Assembly (NCBI GenBank): GCA_016790425.1
Contig: JAEUPF010000025.1
Span: forward strand, 1-64,000
Length of the DNA stretch: 64,000 nt
From: Rubrivivax sp.
GTDB taxonomy: Bacteria > Pseudomonadota > Gammaproteobacteria > Burkholderiales > Burkholderiaceae_C
Direction: 5' to 3'
The notes under the pieces were generated by a model. That model was not told the DNA's origin. It searched no databases and saw nothing but the letters and a program-made list of their open reading frames with translations. Shown piece after piece: positions 63,259 to 64,000 of the stretch (its first letter is position 1; each line of letters opens with the position of its first letter). A program made the translations under genes and the position numbers.

Positions 63259-64000
63259 GTGACGATGACCGCGACGAAGACCGTGACGAAGCACGTGGCG
63301 CAGCAAGCGCGCCGGCGCCGCTGGCGCGCCGCGGCGCGACTGGCGGCCGGCGCGGCGCTGGCGCTCGGCGCCGCCGGCCCGGTGCTGGCACAGGACGGCG
63401 GCCTCGCCGTCTCGGCCGGCGTGCGCGCCTGGTACACGCACTGGACCACGTTCAGCTACTACGACGGCGGCGGGCCGGTGAACCTGGCGCTCACGCAGAC
63501 CTCGGGCCCGGCGACCTGGGTCTTCCTGCCCACGGCCAGCGTGCGCTGGGGCAACTGGTTCGGCGCCGCGAGCATCTTCCCCAGCACGAGCTTCGATTTC
63601 ACCGACGGCAGCAGCACCAAGCGCTCGGAGCTCGACGTCAACGTCGGCTACGCGGTGCTGCCGGGGCTCAACCTGACGCTCGGCTACAAGAAGGTCTCGC
63701 AGCGCGGCGACTTCCGCTACGAGCCGAAGGGCCCGGTGGCCGGCATCAGCGCCAACGCGCCGCTCGCCGGTGCCTTCTCGCTGTACGGCTCGCTCGGCCT
63801 CGGGCGGCTGAAGACGCCGGCGAGAAACGGCGACCCCAAGGTCGTCGACTTCAAGGCCGACTACCGCCTCACCGAAGTGGGCCTGGCCTACGCGCTCCCC
63901 GGCAGCGCCTTCGTGCAGCGCTGGACGATCACCGCCGGCCACCGCATCCAGGTGATGCGCTCCAAGGACGCATTCACGTCGGCCACCGGCCAGGCGCAGG
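63259..64000 (+). CDS. Outer-membrane beta-barrel protein, 3' truncated by the window
   Basis: The open frame runs from a GTG at 63259 (GGAGG 8 bases upstream; an ATG two codons later is the alternative) to the window edge, at least 247 codons. The N-terminus is a basic then hydrophobic signal peptide ending GPVLAQ (about residue 47). Then come alternating amphipathic strands such as GLAVSAGVRAWYTHW, NWFGAASIFPSTSFDF, LDVNVGYAVLPGLNLTLGYK and AFSLYGSLGLGRLK, typical of a porin-like barrel. I do not recognise the specific family; the end and full length are not visible. Confidence 0.8.
   Translation, partial: MTMTATKTVTKHVAQQARRRRWRAAARLAAGAALALGAAGPVLAQDGGLAVSAGVRAWYTHWTTFSYYDGGGPVNLALTQTSGPATWVFLPTASVRWGNWFGAASIFPSTSFDFTDGSSTKRSELDVNVGYAVLPGLNLTLGYKKVSQRGDFRYEPKGPVAGISANAPLAGAFSLYGSLGLGRLKTPARNGDPKVVDFKADYRLTEVGLAYALPGSAFVQRWTITAGHRIQVMRSKDAFTSATGQAQ

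Overview
This window is very GC-rich (roughly 70%) and densely packed. It looks like the chromosome of a betaproteobacterium of the order Burkholderiales, probably from the Rubrivivax/Leptothrix/Ideonella branch. That placement rests on gene content and order: dusB-fis-purH, hisI-hisE-(DUF4870)-HIT-tatABC, an AapJQMP amino-acid importer, PHA-granule proteins, a Burkholderiales-type slmA, and frequent GTG starts. No rRNA, prophage, IS transposase or CRISPR array was found. Most genes are housekeeping, so this is core chromosome with small accessory blocks.

Layout. 0-7.3 kb: acyl-CoA-binding protein, a PHA-system protein, a chemoreceptor, a predicted lipoprotein aminopeptidase, a molybdopterin oxidoreductase and an MFS transporter. 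7.5-14.1 kb: a hybrid histidine kinase followed by a complete AapJ-Q-M-P importer. 14.2-19.1 kb: a phosphatase, a stranded response-regulator fragment, then a six-gene metal-stress operon (bufferin precursor, MNIO enzyme, partner protein, DoxX, ECF sigma factor, NrsF-type anti-sigma) preceded by a SigF-like promoter. 19.2-22.9 kb: MaoC hydratase, then an SDR/PPC/GH15 operon. 23.2-23.4 kb: two tRNA-Lys genes. 23.5-28.6 kb: tcdA, a YeeE/YedE sulfur transporter, and cpoB-pal-tolB without tolQRA. 28.9-33.9 kb: MsbA-like exporter, AhpD-like protein, Ntn-type acylase. 33.9-42.8 kb: purH-fis-dusB, YqaA, M32 carboxypeptidase, phasin, and a two-domain fatty acyl-CoA reductase. 43-45.6 kb: quinone-type oxidoreductase, cation diffusion facilitator, CusF-like protein. 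45.7-55 kb: argB, 5'-nucleotidase, slmA, PdeM, DUF815 ATPase, MutT, hisIE, HIT, tatABC, dgkA. 55-62.4 kb: a secreted MetX-like hydrolase and a type I secretion block with a TPR glycosyltransferase. 62.6-64 kb: nitrobindin-like protein and a truncated outer-membrane protein.

How the genes work together. The bufferin operon is a self-contained regulon: sigma factor and anti-sigma are encoded with the copper-sequestering peptide pathway they probably control. A CusF-like protein and a CDF exporter 26 kb away add further metal handling. Phasin, the PHA-system protein, the fatty acyl-CoA reductase and the acyl-CoA-binding protein point to storage-lipid metabolism. The type I exporter, adaptor and TPR glycosyltransferase suggest export of a large surface protein encoded elsewhere.

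Two repeat phenomena stand out. Between the two type I secretion genes (57.6-58.0 kb) lie two hairpin-rich, MITE-like elements with about 24-bp terminal inverted repeats. They share a 70-bp core in opposite orientation, with a compensatory base-pair change in the core hairpin. Separately, short tandem repeats, in multiples of 3 nt when coding, decorate the ends of many genes; the most striking is a 16-unit 9-nt array inside tcdA.
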